A DNA stretch of 64,000 nt from the NCBI RefSeq assembly GCF_022809125.1, contig NZ_JALGBI010000001.1, forward strand, positions 2,046,001 through 2,110,000, written 5' to 3'. Both the position numbers and the translations under genes were made by a program. Of the stretch, positions 50,012 through 61,048 are shown one piece after another. Source of the stretch: Variovorax terrae (lineage in GTDB: Bacteria > Pseudomonadota > Gammaproteobacteria > Burkholderiales > Burkholderiaceae_C). The first letter of the stretch is position 1; each line of letters begins with the position of its first letter. The notes under the pieces were generated by a model. It worked only from the letters and a program-made list of their open reading frames with translations, searched no databases and was not told where the DNA came from.

Positions 50012-50181
50012 GCCCGCATTGACGTTTTGATAGTGACTGCTTCTGGCCGACAACAGTCGCTCGCTCACTATCGGTATCTGCGGTTTAACTATAGGTAAAC
50101 GGAACTAAACAGGAAGCTCTCCGCACTAGTCTTCGAGCGCACCAAGCGCAGGCCGCGCAGGGGCACGGCCCGCGCCTCGCC

Positions 50182-52080
50182 TCAATCGACCGTCAGCACC
50201 GTCCCTTCACGGCGCTTGTCCGCCGCGCCATACTTCAGGCCGGTGGCCAGGTCGATGACCAAGGCCTGCGCCGCCAGGTTGGCGCCGTTGGCCTCGTTGC
50301 CACTGCACGGCGGCACGCCGATCGCGGGCTGGCGCATCGCGTCCAGTTGCTGCATGACGCTGGCCGAGAACGCGGGGGTGGGCGTGAAGCCGGTGGGCGT
50401 GAAGGGGCCGGTCTCGCAGAACACCTTGTCGTTGTTGCGCGCCGAGATGCGCGGCGCGTCCAGCGCCTGCTGCACGCTCATGCCGTGGTCGATCATGTTG
50501 GAGGTGATCTGCACCACCGCGTTAATGATCTTGGAGCCGCCGGCCGAGCCCAGGGCCGCAAAGGGCACGCCGCCCTTGAACAGCAGCGTGGGCGACATGC
50601 TGCTGCGCGGGCGCTTGAAGGGGGCCACGTCGTTGGCGCCGGGGTTGCCGGTGGCGGCGTTGAGTGCGGGCGGCCAGTCGAAGTCGGTCAGCTCGTTGTT
50701 CAGCATGAAGCCGTAGCCGGGCACCATGATGCCGGAGCCGAACAGCGATTCCACCGTGGTGGTGGCCGTGACGATGTTGCCGTCCTTGTCGGCCACCACG
50801 AAATGGGTCGTGTGGTTGCCCTCCTTGGGGTCGGCCACGGCCGCCAGCGGCTGGAAGGCCACCGGGTTGCCCGGCACGATGGCCGAGGGCGCCAGGGCCG
50901 CATCGAGCTTGACGAGGCCGCCGCGCTGCGCGAGGTACTTGGCGTCGAGCAGGCCCGCCACGGGCACCTTGACGAAGTCGGCATCGCCCTCCCAGTAGTT
51001 GCGGTCGGCGAACGACAGGCGCATGCCTTCGATCAGCACGTGCAGCGCGTTCTTGTCGCCGAAGCCGAAGCCCTGGCTCTTGTCGCCCAGCGGGAAGCGC
51101 TCCAGCATCTTGAGCTGCTGCAGCACCGTGATGCCGCCGCCCGAGGGTGGCGGCATGGTGGCGATGCCGTAGCCGCGGTAGCTCCCCGTGACCGGCTCGC
51201 GCTGCGCCGTCGCATAGGCGGCGAGGTCCGCCAGGGTCATCAGCCCGGCCTTGCCCGTGGTGAGGGCCGCCCCCGCGGCGCCGGTGGTCGCGGCGCGGCT
51301 TTGCGCCTGCACGATGGCGGTGGCGATCTCGCCCTTGTAGAACACGTCGATGCCCTGCGCGGCGATCAGCCGCAGCGTCTTGGCCAGGTCCGGCTGCTTC
51401 AGCGTCTGGCCTTCCTTGAGCGGCGTGCCGCCCGGGCGGAACAGCGCCGCGGTTTCGGGCTGCAGGTTGGTCATCTGGAAACCGCGATCGCTGGTGTTCA
51501 CGATGTCGCCGGCCAGCAGCTTGCCCACCGGGAAGCCGTTGTCCGCCAGCGCAATGGCCGGCTGCAGCGACGCGGACAGGCTGCGCGTGCCCCACTTGCC
51601 CAAGGCCGTGTTCCAGCCCGCCAGCGTGCCGGGCACGCCCACCGAGATGCCGCTGGTGGAGGCATCCTCGAAGCTCAGGGTACCGAACATGCCGGGCGTG
51701 GCCGCGGCCGGCGCTCGCTCGCGCGAATCGATGACGTAGGACTTCTTGTCCTTGGCCGACCACACCATGATGAAGGCGCCGCCGCCGATGCCCGAGCTTT
51801 GCGGCTCCACCACGTTCAGCGCGAACTGGATGGCGGCCGCGGCGTCCACCGCGTTGCCGCCGGCCGCCAGCACGTCGCGGCCAACCTGCGCGGCCAAGGG
51901 GTGCGACACGGCCACCACCCCGGCGTGGCCCGCGGTGGCCAATGGCACGCCGGGCGTTATGGCAAGGCCGCTGCCACCGCCGCTGCCGCCACAGGCCGCC
52001 AGCATCCAGGTCAGGGCCAGGCCCGCGCACATCGTTTTCTTCCAGCGCATCGGCGCCGCTCGTCTGATCATCTGCATCAT
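50182..52080 (-). CDS. ggt: Gamma-glutamyltransferase (lipoprotein form)
   Basis: A 632-residue gamma-glutamyltranspeptidase, a periplasmic enzyme that cleaves or transfers the gamma-glutamyl group of glutathione and related compounds. Self-cleavage before the nucleophile, T423 approximately, in EGNHTTHFVV yields two chains. The substrate-binding RERAPAAATPGMF, GSGIMVPGYGFMLNNELTDF and FAALGSAGGSKIINAV motifs are present. Unusually, the N-terminus ends with a lipobox-like LAAC followed by a Gly/Ser-rich linker (GGSGGGSGLAITPG), which points to a lipid anchor rather than a free enzyme. Several ATG starts lie within ten residues; the first, 52080, is given. It is divergent from the DctB-like kinase gene across 262 bp. 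Confidence 0.94.
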   Translation of the reverse strand: MMQMIRRAAPMRWKKTMCAGLALTWMLAACGGSGGGSGLAITPGVPLATAGHAGVVAVSHPLAAQVGRDVLAAGGNAVDAAAAIQFALNVVEPQSSGIGGGAFIMVWSAKDKKSYVIDSRERAPAAATPGMFGTLSFEDASTSGISVGVPGTLAGWNTALGKWGTRSLSASLQPAIALADNGFPVGKLLAGDIVNTSDRGFQMTNLQPETAALFRPGGTPLKEGQTLKQPDLAKTLRLIAAQGIDVFYKGEIATAIVQAQSRAATTGAAGAALTTGKAGLMTLADLAAYATAQREPVTGSYRGYGIATMPPPSGGGITVLQQLKMLERFPLGDKSQGFGFGDKNALHVLIEGMRLSFADRNYWEGDADFVKVPVAGLLDAKYLAQRGGLVKLDAALAPSAIVPGNPVAFQPLAAVADPKEGNHTTHFVVADKDGNIVTATTTVESLFGSGIMVPGYGFMLNNELTDFDWPPALNAATGNPGANDVAPFKRPRSSMSPTLLFKGGVPFAALGSAGGSKIINAVVQITSNMIDHGMSVQQALDAPRISARNNDKVFCETGPFTPTGFTPTPAFSASVMQQLDAMRQPAIGVPPCSGNEANGANLAAQALVIDLATGLKYGAADKRREGTVLTVD

Positions 52081-52342
52081 GTCTCCTAGGTTTGTGGCGA
52101 GAAAGCTTCATCCCGCCGCTATGGCTTTGCAGGGCGCGTGCCAGCGCCCTGCCGCATGGCCCGGACGCACGCAAGTCCTTGTCGCCAGAGAGAAAATCAG
52201 CGCGCGGCGGCATGCGCGGCCGATGGCGCGTGTTCGCTTTTCCGTACAAACCCGGCCTTCGCCTGTACGCCCGGACGGACAGGCTGCACGCCCCGCGCCC
52301 CTTGGCGCTTGCCCGCGCGGCAACTTGCTAGCACCATGGCGC

Positions 52343-54123
52343 GTGCTTTCGCCTCCGTTGCCTCACGCCGTCCCCGCGCGCACCGCCTCCAGCCGGCGGC
52401 GGCGCTGGCGCGCGCTGGCCTACTGGGGCATCGCGCTGAGCCTGCTGTGCGGCATCGCGCTGGCCGCCTTCGCCGCGCGCGAGTGGTCGCTGCGCCAGGC
52501 CTTCGACCGGCTCGACGACACCGCCTTGCGCCAGTTGGAGCTGTACGCCTCGGTGCTCGAACACGAGCTGGCCAAGCAGGACGATCTGCCCGGCCTGCTG
52601 GACGTGGACGGCGACATCGAAGCCCTGCTGCTCCAGCCTGCCTCCCGGTCCCTGGGCATGGCCGCGAGCCGGCGGCTGACGCGCTTCACGGTGCGCTCGG
52701 GCATGGTGAGCACCGAGGTGGTGGACATGGCGGGCCACATCCTCGCCGCCAGCGACTGGTATGAGCCGGCCACGCGCCTGGGCGCGACGGCGCTGGCGTC
52801 GCCCTGCGTGCGCGACACCCTGTCGGGCGGCGAGACGCGGCACTTCGCCGCCGGCATCACAGGCGCCCCCGAGGTGTGCCTGGGCCGCGTGGTCGAGCGC
52901 GCCGGGCGCAAGCTGGGCGCCGTGCTGATCCGCATGAGCCTGGCGCCCACCGAGGCCACCTGGGTCGACGCGGCCTTTCGCGACGACAGCGAGCGGCCCT
53001 TCGTCACCGATGAGCACGACCAGATCATCCTGTCGGCCGCCCCGCCGTGGAAAGGCCGCACGCTGGCGCAGGTGACGCAGCTGGAGCGAAGGCTGCCGCA
53101 TGGCGCGCTGCTGGTGCGGCTGTCGGGCGCGCCATCCCATACGGCCGATCTGTTCCTGCTCCACCAGCGCCCGCTGACGCGCCTGGGCTGGCGGCTGCAC
53201 GTGCTGGCCAGCACGCGCCAGGTCTGGCGCGATGCGCGCACGGCCGCCTGGGGCGGCGGTGCGGCAGCGGCCAGCGTGGGGCTGCTGCTCGTCGTGGTGG
53301 CGCAGCGCCGGCGCGTGCTGGCGCAAAAATTGGCCGCGCGCGAGGCCCTGCAGCGCGCCAACGACCAGCTCGAGCAGAAGGTGCGCCAGCGCACGGCCGA
53401 GCTGGAGCGCACGCAGCAAGACCTGGTGCAGGCCGGCAAGCTGGCGCTGCTCGGCCAGCTGTCCGCCGGCATCTCGCACGAGCTGGGGCAGCCTCTCACC
53501 GCGCTGCGTGGGCTGGCCGGCAATGCCAGGGTGCTGCTCGAGCGCCATCGCCATGGCGACGTCGCCGTCAACCTGGAAGACATCACGCAGTTGGTGGAGC
53601 GCATGGGGCGCATCACCGCGCAGCTCAAGGCCTTTGTCCGCAAGTCGCCTACGCCGTTCGGGCCGGTGGTGCTGGCGCGCGCGGTGGAGAATGCGCGGCA
53701 GCTCGTCGCAGCGCGGCTGGCCGAGGAGCAGGTGGCGCTGCTCGATCTCGTCCCCGCGGACCTGAGCGTGGTTTGCGACGGCGCCCGGCTGGAGCAGGTG
53801 CTGGTGAACCTGCTGGTCAACGCCCTGGACGCACTGCGCGGCGCCCCCGTGCGGCGCATCACCGTGAGCGCCCATGCCGTGGACGGGCGTGCGGTGGTGC
53901 AGGTGGCCGACAGCGGCCCGGGCCTGGACCCGCGCGTGCGCGAGCGCCTGTTCGAGCCTTTCCTCACCACCAAGCCGGCGGGAGAAGGCATCGGCCTGGG
54001 CCTGGTCATCTCGCAGCACATCGTGCACGAGGTGGGCGGCGCGCTGCGTGCCGCGCACTCGGAAGTGGGCGCCACATTTGAATTCGATCTGCCACTGGCA
54101 GAGGAACCTGTCAAGGAGCCAAC

Positions 54124-54139
<16 letters not shown>
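52343..54139 (+). CDS. DctB-like sensor histidine kinase
   Basis: A 598-residue membrane kinase of the DctB/C4-dicarboxylate type. The first membrane helix is ALAYWGIALSLLCGIALAAF (residues ~25-44), a ~240-residue periplasmic double-PDC-like sensor follows, then a second helix (AAWGGGAAAASVGLLLVVVA) and a coiled coil (LQRANDQLEQKVRQRTAELE). The phosphoacceptor is H379 in SAGISHELGQPLTALRGLAG, and the ATPase has NLLVNALDALRG and PAGEGIGLGLVIS. A GTG at 52343 is the likeliest start; a TTG at 52325 is possible. It overlaps the regulator gene by 16 bases, so both are made together. Confidence 0.92.
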
Positions 54140-55500
<1,361 letters not shown>

Positions 55501-56405
55501 GCCGCGCGATAACGCTCCTGAGGGCCTCCGGCATCGGCAGCCTGAGATTGACGCCCTTGGGCGGAATGGGCGAGAGGAACCAGCGGCGGTAGATCGCTTC
55601 GATCTCGCCACTGCGGTAGAGCGCGATCAGGCTGTCGTCCACCAGCGCCTTGAACACCGGGTCGCCCTTGCGCAGCATGATGCCGTAGGGCTCCACAGAG
55701 AGCGCCGCGGTGGACACCATGAACTCCTGCGGCGCAGGCGACACGGCCATCAGCCCATACAGCAGCGCATCGTCCATCGCGTAGGCGCGGGCCCGCTCGG
55801 TCTCGACCATGCGGAAGGCCTCGTTGTCGTCGCGCGCGGCCAGCACGTTGAAGTCGATGTCGCCGCGCTCCTTCAAGTCCTGGACGATCTTCAGATTGGT
55901 GGTGCCCACGGTGGAGACGACCGCCCCGCCGCGCAAGTCCTCCAAGCGGTCCACCGGGGCCGACTTGCGCGACAGCATGCGGGTCGACGACACGAAGGTG
56001 GTGACGCTGAAGGTCACCTGGCGCTGCCGCTCCAAGGTGTTGGTGGTGGCACCGCACTCCAGATCCACCATGCCGTTGGCCACCAGCGGCATGCGCGTGG
56101 CGGCGTTGACCACCACCCAGCGTCGCTCGATGTCGCGCAGGCCCAGCTTGCGGCGCACGGCCTCGACCACCTTGTCGCACAGGTCGATCGAGTAGCCCAC
56201 GGGCCGCTGCTGCCCGTCCAGGAACGAGAAGGGAACCGACGCATCGCGGTAGCCGATGGAGATGACGCGGGCCTCCTGGATACGGCGCAGCGTCGGCGAT
56301 GAGGATTGCGCCTGGGCGCCACCGGCGACGATGGCCAGCAGCAGGGCAAGCGGGACGAGGCGGTTGCGGATGGATGGGCGTGGCAAAGTAGGAGCGACTA
56401 TAGCT

Positions 56406-57566
56406 CTACTTGCCCAGCCCGATCCCCCGTGCAATCACCTCCTTCATGATCTCGTTGGTGCCGCCGTAGATGCGCTGCACCCGCGCATCCGCATAGGCGC
56501 GCGTGATCGGGTATTCCCACATGTAGCCGTAGCCGCCGTGCAGCTGCACGCACTCGTCCATCACCTTGCATTGCAGGTCGGAGCACCAGTACTTGGCCAT
56601 GCTCGCGGTGGCGGTATCGAGCTTGTCATGGGCGATGAGTTCGCAGCATTTGTCCACGAACACGCGCGCCACCTGCACCTCGGTCTGCAGCTCGGCCAGG
56701 GTGTAGCGCGTGTTCTGGTAGCTGGCCACGGGCTGGCCGAACACCTTGCGCTCCTTCACGTAGGCCACGGTCCAGTCGATGGCGGCCTGGGCCGCGGCCA
56801 CGGCGCCGATGGCGATCTGCAGGCGCTCCCAGGGCAGTTGCTCCATCAGGCAGATGAAGCCCTTGTTCTCGAAGGCTTCGCCGCCCAGCAGATGGTCGGC
56901 CGGCACCTGCACGTTGTCGAAGAACAGCTCGCTCGTGTCCTGCGCCTTCAGGCCCAGCTTCTTGAGGCGCTTGCCTTTCTCGAAGCCCTTCATGCCGCGC
57001 TCCACCAAGAGCAGGCTGGTGCCCTTGGCGCCGGCGGCGGGGTTGGTCTTGGCCACCACGATCACCAGGTCCGCGTGCCAGCCGTTGGTGATGAAGGTCT
57101 TGCTGCCGTTGAGCAGGTAGCTGCCGTCGGGCTGCCGGACGGCCGTGGACTTCACGCCCTGCAGGTCGCTGCCCGCGGCGGGCTCGGTCATGGCGATGGC
57201 GCCCACCATCTCGCCGCTGGCCAGCGCGGGCAGGTATTTCTTCTTCTGCGCCTCGGTGCCGTAGTGCAGGATATAGGGCGCCACTATCTCGCTGTGCAGC
57301 CCGTAGCCGATGCCGCTGAAGCCGGCGCGCGCCAGCTCTTCCATCTGCACCACCGAATACAGCTTCTCGGCCCCGCTGCCGCCATACTCGCCCGGCATGG
57401 TCATGCACAGGTAGCCGTGGCGGCCGGCCTTGCGCCAGACCTCGCGGTCCACATAGCCCTGCTCTTCCCAGGCCTCATGGTGCGGAGCGATCTCCTTTTC
57501 CATGAAGCGGCGAAAGCCGTCGCGAAAGGCCTCGTGGTCGGCGTTGAACAAGGTGCGTTCGATCAT
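56406..57566 (-). CDS. Acyl-CoA dehydrogenase (long-chain type)
   Basis: A 386-residue FAD enzyme for the first step of beta-oxidation. The FAD/substrate motifs AIAMTEPAAGSDLQGVKSTA, WHADLVIVVAKTNP and MDECVQLHGGYGYMWEYPIT are standard. The end reads YGGTNEIMKEVIARGIGLGK; the position of the MCAD catalytic Glu is Gly, as in the long-chain/isovaleryl group, where the base lies in LPWERLQIAIG (Glu near residue 245). The ATG at 57566 has GGAG upstream; the longer start at 57593 is less likely. A broken fragment of a close relative lies at 42969-43073. Its beta-oxidation partners at 59773 and 61049 are on the other strand. Confidence 0.94.
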   Translation of the reverse strand: MIERTLFNADHEAFRDGFRRFMEKEIAPHHEAWEEQGYVDREVWRKAGRHGYLCMTMPGEYGGSGAEKLYSVVQMEELARAGFSGIGYGLHSEIVAPYILHYGTEAQKKKYLPALASGEMVGAIAMTEPAAGSDLQGVKSTAVRQPDGSYLLNGSKTFITNGWHADLVIVVAKTNPAAGAKGTSLLLVERGMKGFEKGKRLKKLGLKAQDTSELFFDNVQVPADHLLGGEAFENKGFICLMEQLPWERLQIAIGAVAAAQAAIDWTVAYVKERKVFGQPVASYQNTRYTLAELQTEVQVARVFVDKCCELIAHDKLDTATASMAKYWCSDLQCKVMDECVQLHGGYGYMWEYPITRAYADARVQRIYGGTNEIMKEVIARGIGLGK

Positions 57567-57589
57567 CGGTGTTTCTCCGGTCAATGAAA

Positions 57590-58363
57590 TCAATGGGGCG
57601 AGGTGGCGCGGCCTGTGGCGAGCCAGCGCGCCCAGTCATCGGCGCCAGCGCGCGCGGCCTGGGCGCTGGCGGCGGCCCAGTCGTAGGCCACGGCGATGAG
57701 CGCCACCGTCCAGCCCTGCGCGCCGTGCTCGCACAGCGCGTAGCGCGCATGGGGTGAGCCGGTTTCGTGGATGTGAAAGCCGCCGTGGTCGTCGTCATAG
57801 GCGGGCAGGCCCACGCTGCCGGCGTTCACGCACAGGGTGCCGGCACCGGGCTCGTTGCCGGCGATCCAGGCGGTGCGCGGCAGATGGCTGTGGCCGCACA
57901 GCACCAGCCCGGCCAGCGCGCCGGGGCTGCCGGCCAGCCGCGCAGCCACCTCGTCGCTGCGCGCGGGGCGCGAGCCGGTGGCGGGCTCCACGGTTTCGAG
58001 CAGGTATTCCAGATCCGTGGCGGGCTGGCCGTGGCACACGTAGACGCCGGGCGCCGGTGCCAGCGTGGCGGGCAAGGCGGCCAGCCACTGGCGCTGCGCG
58101 GGCGTGGTGTGTTCGTAGCCATACTGGTCTGAAGTGCCGCCCCGCCGCTGCACGCACTGCAGCAGCTGGCGCTCGTGGTTGCCGGCGATGGTGGGCAGGC
58201 CAAGCGCCATCAGGTGCTCGGCCGTCTCGGCGGGCCACAGCGGGCCCGAGAGGATGTCGCCGCAATTCACCGTCACATCGGCGCCGCGGCGCGCAATGTC
58301 GTCCAGCACGGCCCGCAACGCGGGCAGGTTGCCGTGGATGTCGGAAATGGCGGCGATGCGCAT
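57590..58363 (-). CDS. Metallophosphoesterase (YfcE-like)
   Basis: A 257-residue calcineurin-like phosphoesterase. The metal-binding motifs are DIHGN (MRIAAISDIHGNLPALRAVL), NCGDILSG, AGNHER and CGHSH. Such enzymes hydrolyse phosphodiesters or nucleotides; the fold is close to YfcE/MJ0936. The substrate is unknown. No clear ribosome binding site stands before the ATG, so the transcript may be leaderless. It is divergent from the Rieske oxygenase gene over 81 bp that hold a shared operator-like motif, so it may share that control. Confidence 0.88.
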   Translation of the reverse strand: MRIAAISDIHGNLPALRAVLDDIARRGADVTVNCGDILSGPLWPAETAEHLMALGLPTIAGNHERQLLQCVQRRGGTSDQYGYEHTTPAQRQWLAALPATLAPAPGVYVCHGQPATDLEYLLETVEPATGSRPARSDEVAARLAGSPGALAGLVLCGHSHLPRTAWIAGNEPGAGTLCVNAGSVGLPAYDDDHGGFHIHETGSPHARYALCEHGAQGWTVALIAVAYDWAAASAQAARAGADDWARWLATGRATSPH

Positions 58364-58381
58364 GGCCGGGTATTTTCACAG

Positions 58382-58400
58382 AGCATTTGCTTGGTGAAAA
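58382..58400. promoter_or_regulatory. Operator-like motif AGCATTYGCYTGGYGAAAA, copy 1
   Basis: AGCATTTGCTTGGTGAAAA lies in the divergent region between the phosphoesterase and the Rieske gene, 45 bp upstream of the latter. It matches the copy at 59699-59717 at 16 of 19 bases. The core TTYGC-YTG-GYGAA is nearly palindromic. Confidence 0.55.
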
Positions 58401-58444
58401 GAATACACTCTTTCCCGGAAACCACAGAACCACCGGAGACACGC

Positions 58445-59680
58445 ATGCGCCCTGCTGCCTCTGCCGCTGCTGCGGCCCCCGTCGCCACCGCCCCGCCCGC
58501 CGCCACGGCCGCCATGCTGGAGCGGGTGCGCACGCAGATCGCCAGCCACCGCGCCGAATGGCAGGACAGCACCGTGGCCGAGGGCCGCATCGCGGCGCAG
58601 CGCTATTGCGCGCCCGAGGTCTGGCAGGCCGAATTGCAGGCGCTGTTCCGCCCGCTGCCGCTGATCGCGGCGCACAGCAGCGAGATCGCGTCCGGCCAGG
58701 TGCTGGCGCATGACGGTTACGGCGTGCCGCTGCTGCTGGCGCGCGATGCGCAGGGCACGATGCGCTGCTTTCTCAACGTGTGCCGGCACCGCGGCATGCG
58801 GCTGGTGGAGGACTCCGGCGCGGCGCAGACACGTGCCAGCGTGGTCTGCCCCTACCACGGCTGGTCTTACAAGCTGGACGGCCCGCTGCGCCACCGGCTG
58901 CACGCCGAGGCCTTCGACGACGGCGCCGCCTGCCCCGCCGGAGCGCGCGATCTGGTGCTCCTGCCCTGCGCCGAGCGCCACGGCCTGGTCTGGGTCGTGC
59001 CCGATCCACAGGGCAGCCTGGACCTGCCCGCCTACCTGGACGGGCTGGACGCCGAGCTGCCCTACCTGGGCATCGACCGGCTCTGCCATTTCCGCACCAT
59101 CGAGGCCGAGTACCCGGCCAACTGGAAGCTCATCATCGACGCCTTCCTGGAGCCGTACCACATCCGCGTGCTGCACAAGGACACGATCTACCCCTACTTC
59201 ACCGACGGCATCACGGCCGGCGAGCGCTTCGGCCCGCACATCTACTCGCTGGTGGCGCGCCGTGCCGCGCAGGACTGGGCCGCCGCGGGCGGCGAGCCGC
59301 CCGCCACGCAGGAAGCGTTGCGCCTGCTGGCCACACCCAGCCAGGTGATCTTTCCGAACACGGTGACGATCTTCCACCCCGACTACCTGAGCCTCATCAC
59401 GCTCTACCCCACCGGCCCCGAGACGCTGCGCTGGACCCACCGCATGCTGATTCCGGCCGACAAGGCCACGCCGGACTGGACGCCGCATTGGGAAAAGACC
59501 TTCCGCCTGATCGAGCAGGGCGTGTTCCAGAAGGAAGACATCCACTGCGCCGTGGGCATCCAGCGCGGGCTCAAGAGCGGCGCCAACACGCACCTGGCCG
59601 TGGGCCGCGTGGAGCAGGCGCTGAGCTGGTTCCACGACGAGGTGGCGCGCCGCCTCGGGCCTGTCGCGGGCTTGACTTGA
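58445..59680 (+). CDS. Rieske 2Fe-2S ring-hydroxylating oxygenase, alpha subunit
   Basis: A 411-residue Rieske oxygenase subunit. The Rieske ligands are C113-x-H115 (CRHRG) and C135-x2-H138 (CPYHGW); the iron-site region is NWKLIIDAFLEPYHIRVLHK with the two histidines. It is related to the first Rieske protein (3606-4757) and to aromatic acid or choline-type oxygenases. The first ~23 residues are Ala/Pro-rich and may be unstructured; a start at residue 24 (MLERV) is possible. GGAG precedes the given ATG. It lies between beta-oxidation genes, and shares an operator-like motif with the thiolase gene, which suggests that a CoA-linked or aromatic acid pathway is joined here; no reductase gene is nearby. 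Confidence 0.92.
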   Translation: MRPAASAAAAAPVATAPPAATAAMLERVRTQIASHRAEWQDSTVAEGRIAAQRYCAPEVWQAELQALFRPLPLIAAHSSEIASGQVLAHDGYGVPLLLARDAQGTMRCFLNVCRHRGMRLVEDSGAAQTRASVVCPYHGWSYKLDGPLRHRLHAEAFDDGAACPAGARDLVLLPCAERHGLVWVVPDPQGSLDLPAYLDGLDAELPYLGIDRLCHFRTIEAEYPANWKLIIDAFLEPYHIRVLHKDTIYPYFTDGITAGERFGPHIYSLVARRAAQDWAAAGGEPPATQEALRLLATPSQVIFPNTVTIFHPDYLSLITLYPTGPETLRWTHRMLIPADKATPDWTPHWEKTFRLIEQGVFQKEDIHCAVGIQRGLKSGANTHLAVGRVEQALSWFHDEVARRLGPVAGLT

Positions 59681-59698
59681 TCCCGCTCACTTCCGCAA

Positions 59699-59717
59699 AG
59701 CATTCGCCTGGCGAAAA
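59699..59717. promoter_or_regulatory. Operator-like motif AGCATTYGCYTGGYGAAAA, copy 2
   Basis: AGCATTCGCCTGGCGAAAA contains the perfect 13-base palindrome TTCGCCTGGCGAA. It lies 56 bp upstream of the thiolase start codon, at a place typical of repressor binding. Confidence 0.55.
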
Positions 59718-59772
59718 ATAGAATGTTCCCACCGCCCTTTCCTCTCTCGACCTTTTTCTTTGGAGACGCACC

Positions 59773-60973
<1,201 letters not shown>

Positions 60974-60978
<5 letters not shown>

Positions 60979-61038
60979 AGCCATTTCGGCCTCATGTCCG
61001 CGTCGCGCGGACGTTGGTAGCTATCAATTTCGTAGCAG
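60974..61038 (+). repeat. Dispersed palindromic repeat, copy 7
   Basis: TTTAAAGCCATTTCGGCC, CATGTCCGCGTC, ACGTTGG, then GCTAT-CAATTTC-GTAGC. It contains the thiolase stop codon and ends 10 bp before the FadB-like start codon, so it fills the whole gap between two genes of one unit. Confidence 0.78.
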
Positions 61039-61048
61039 ACGGAGTCTC

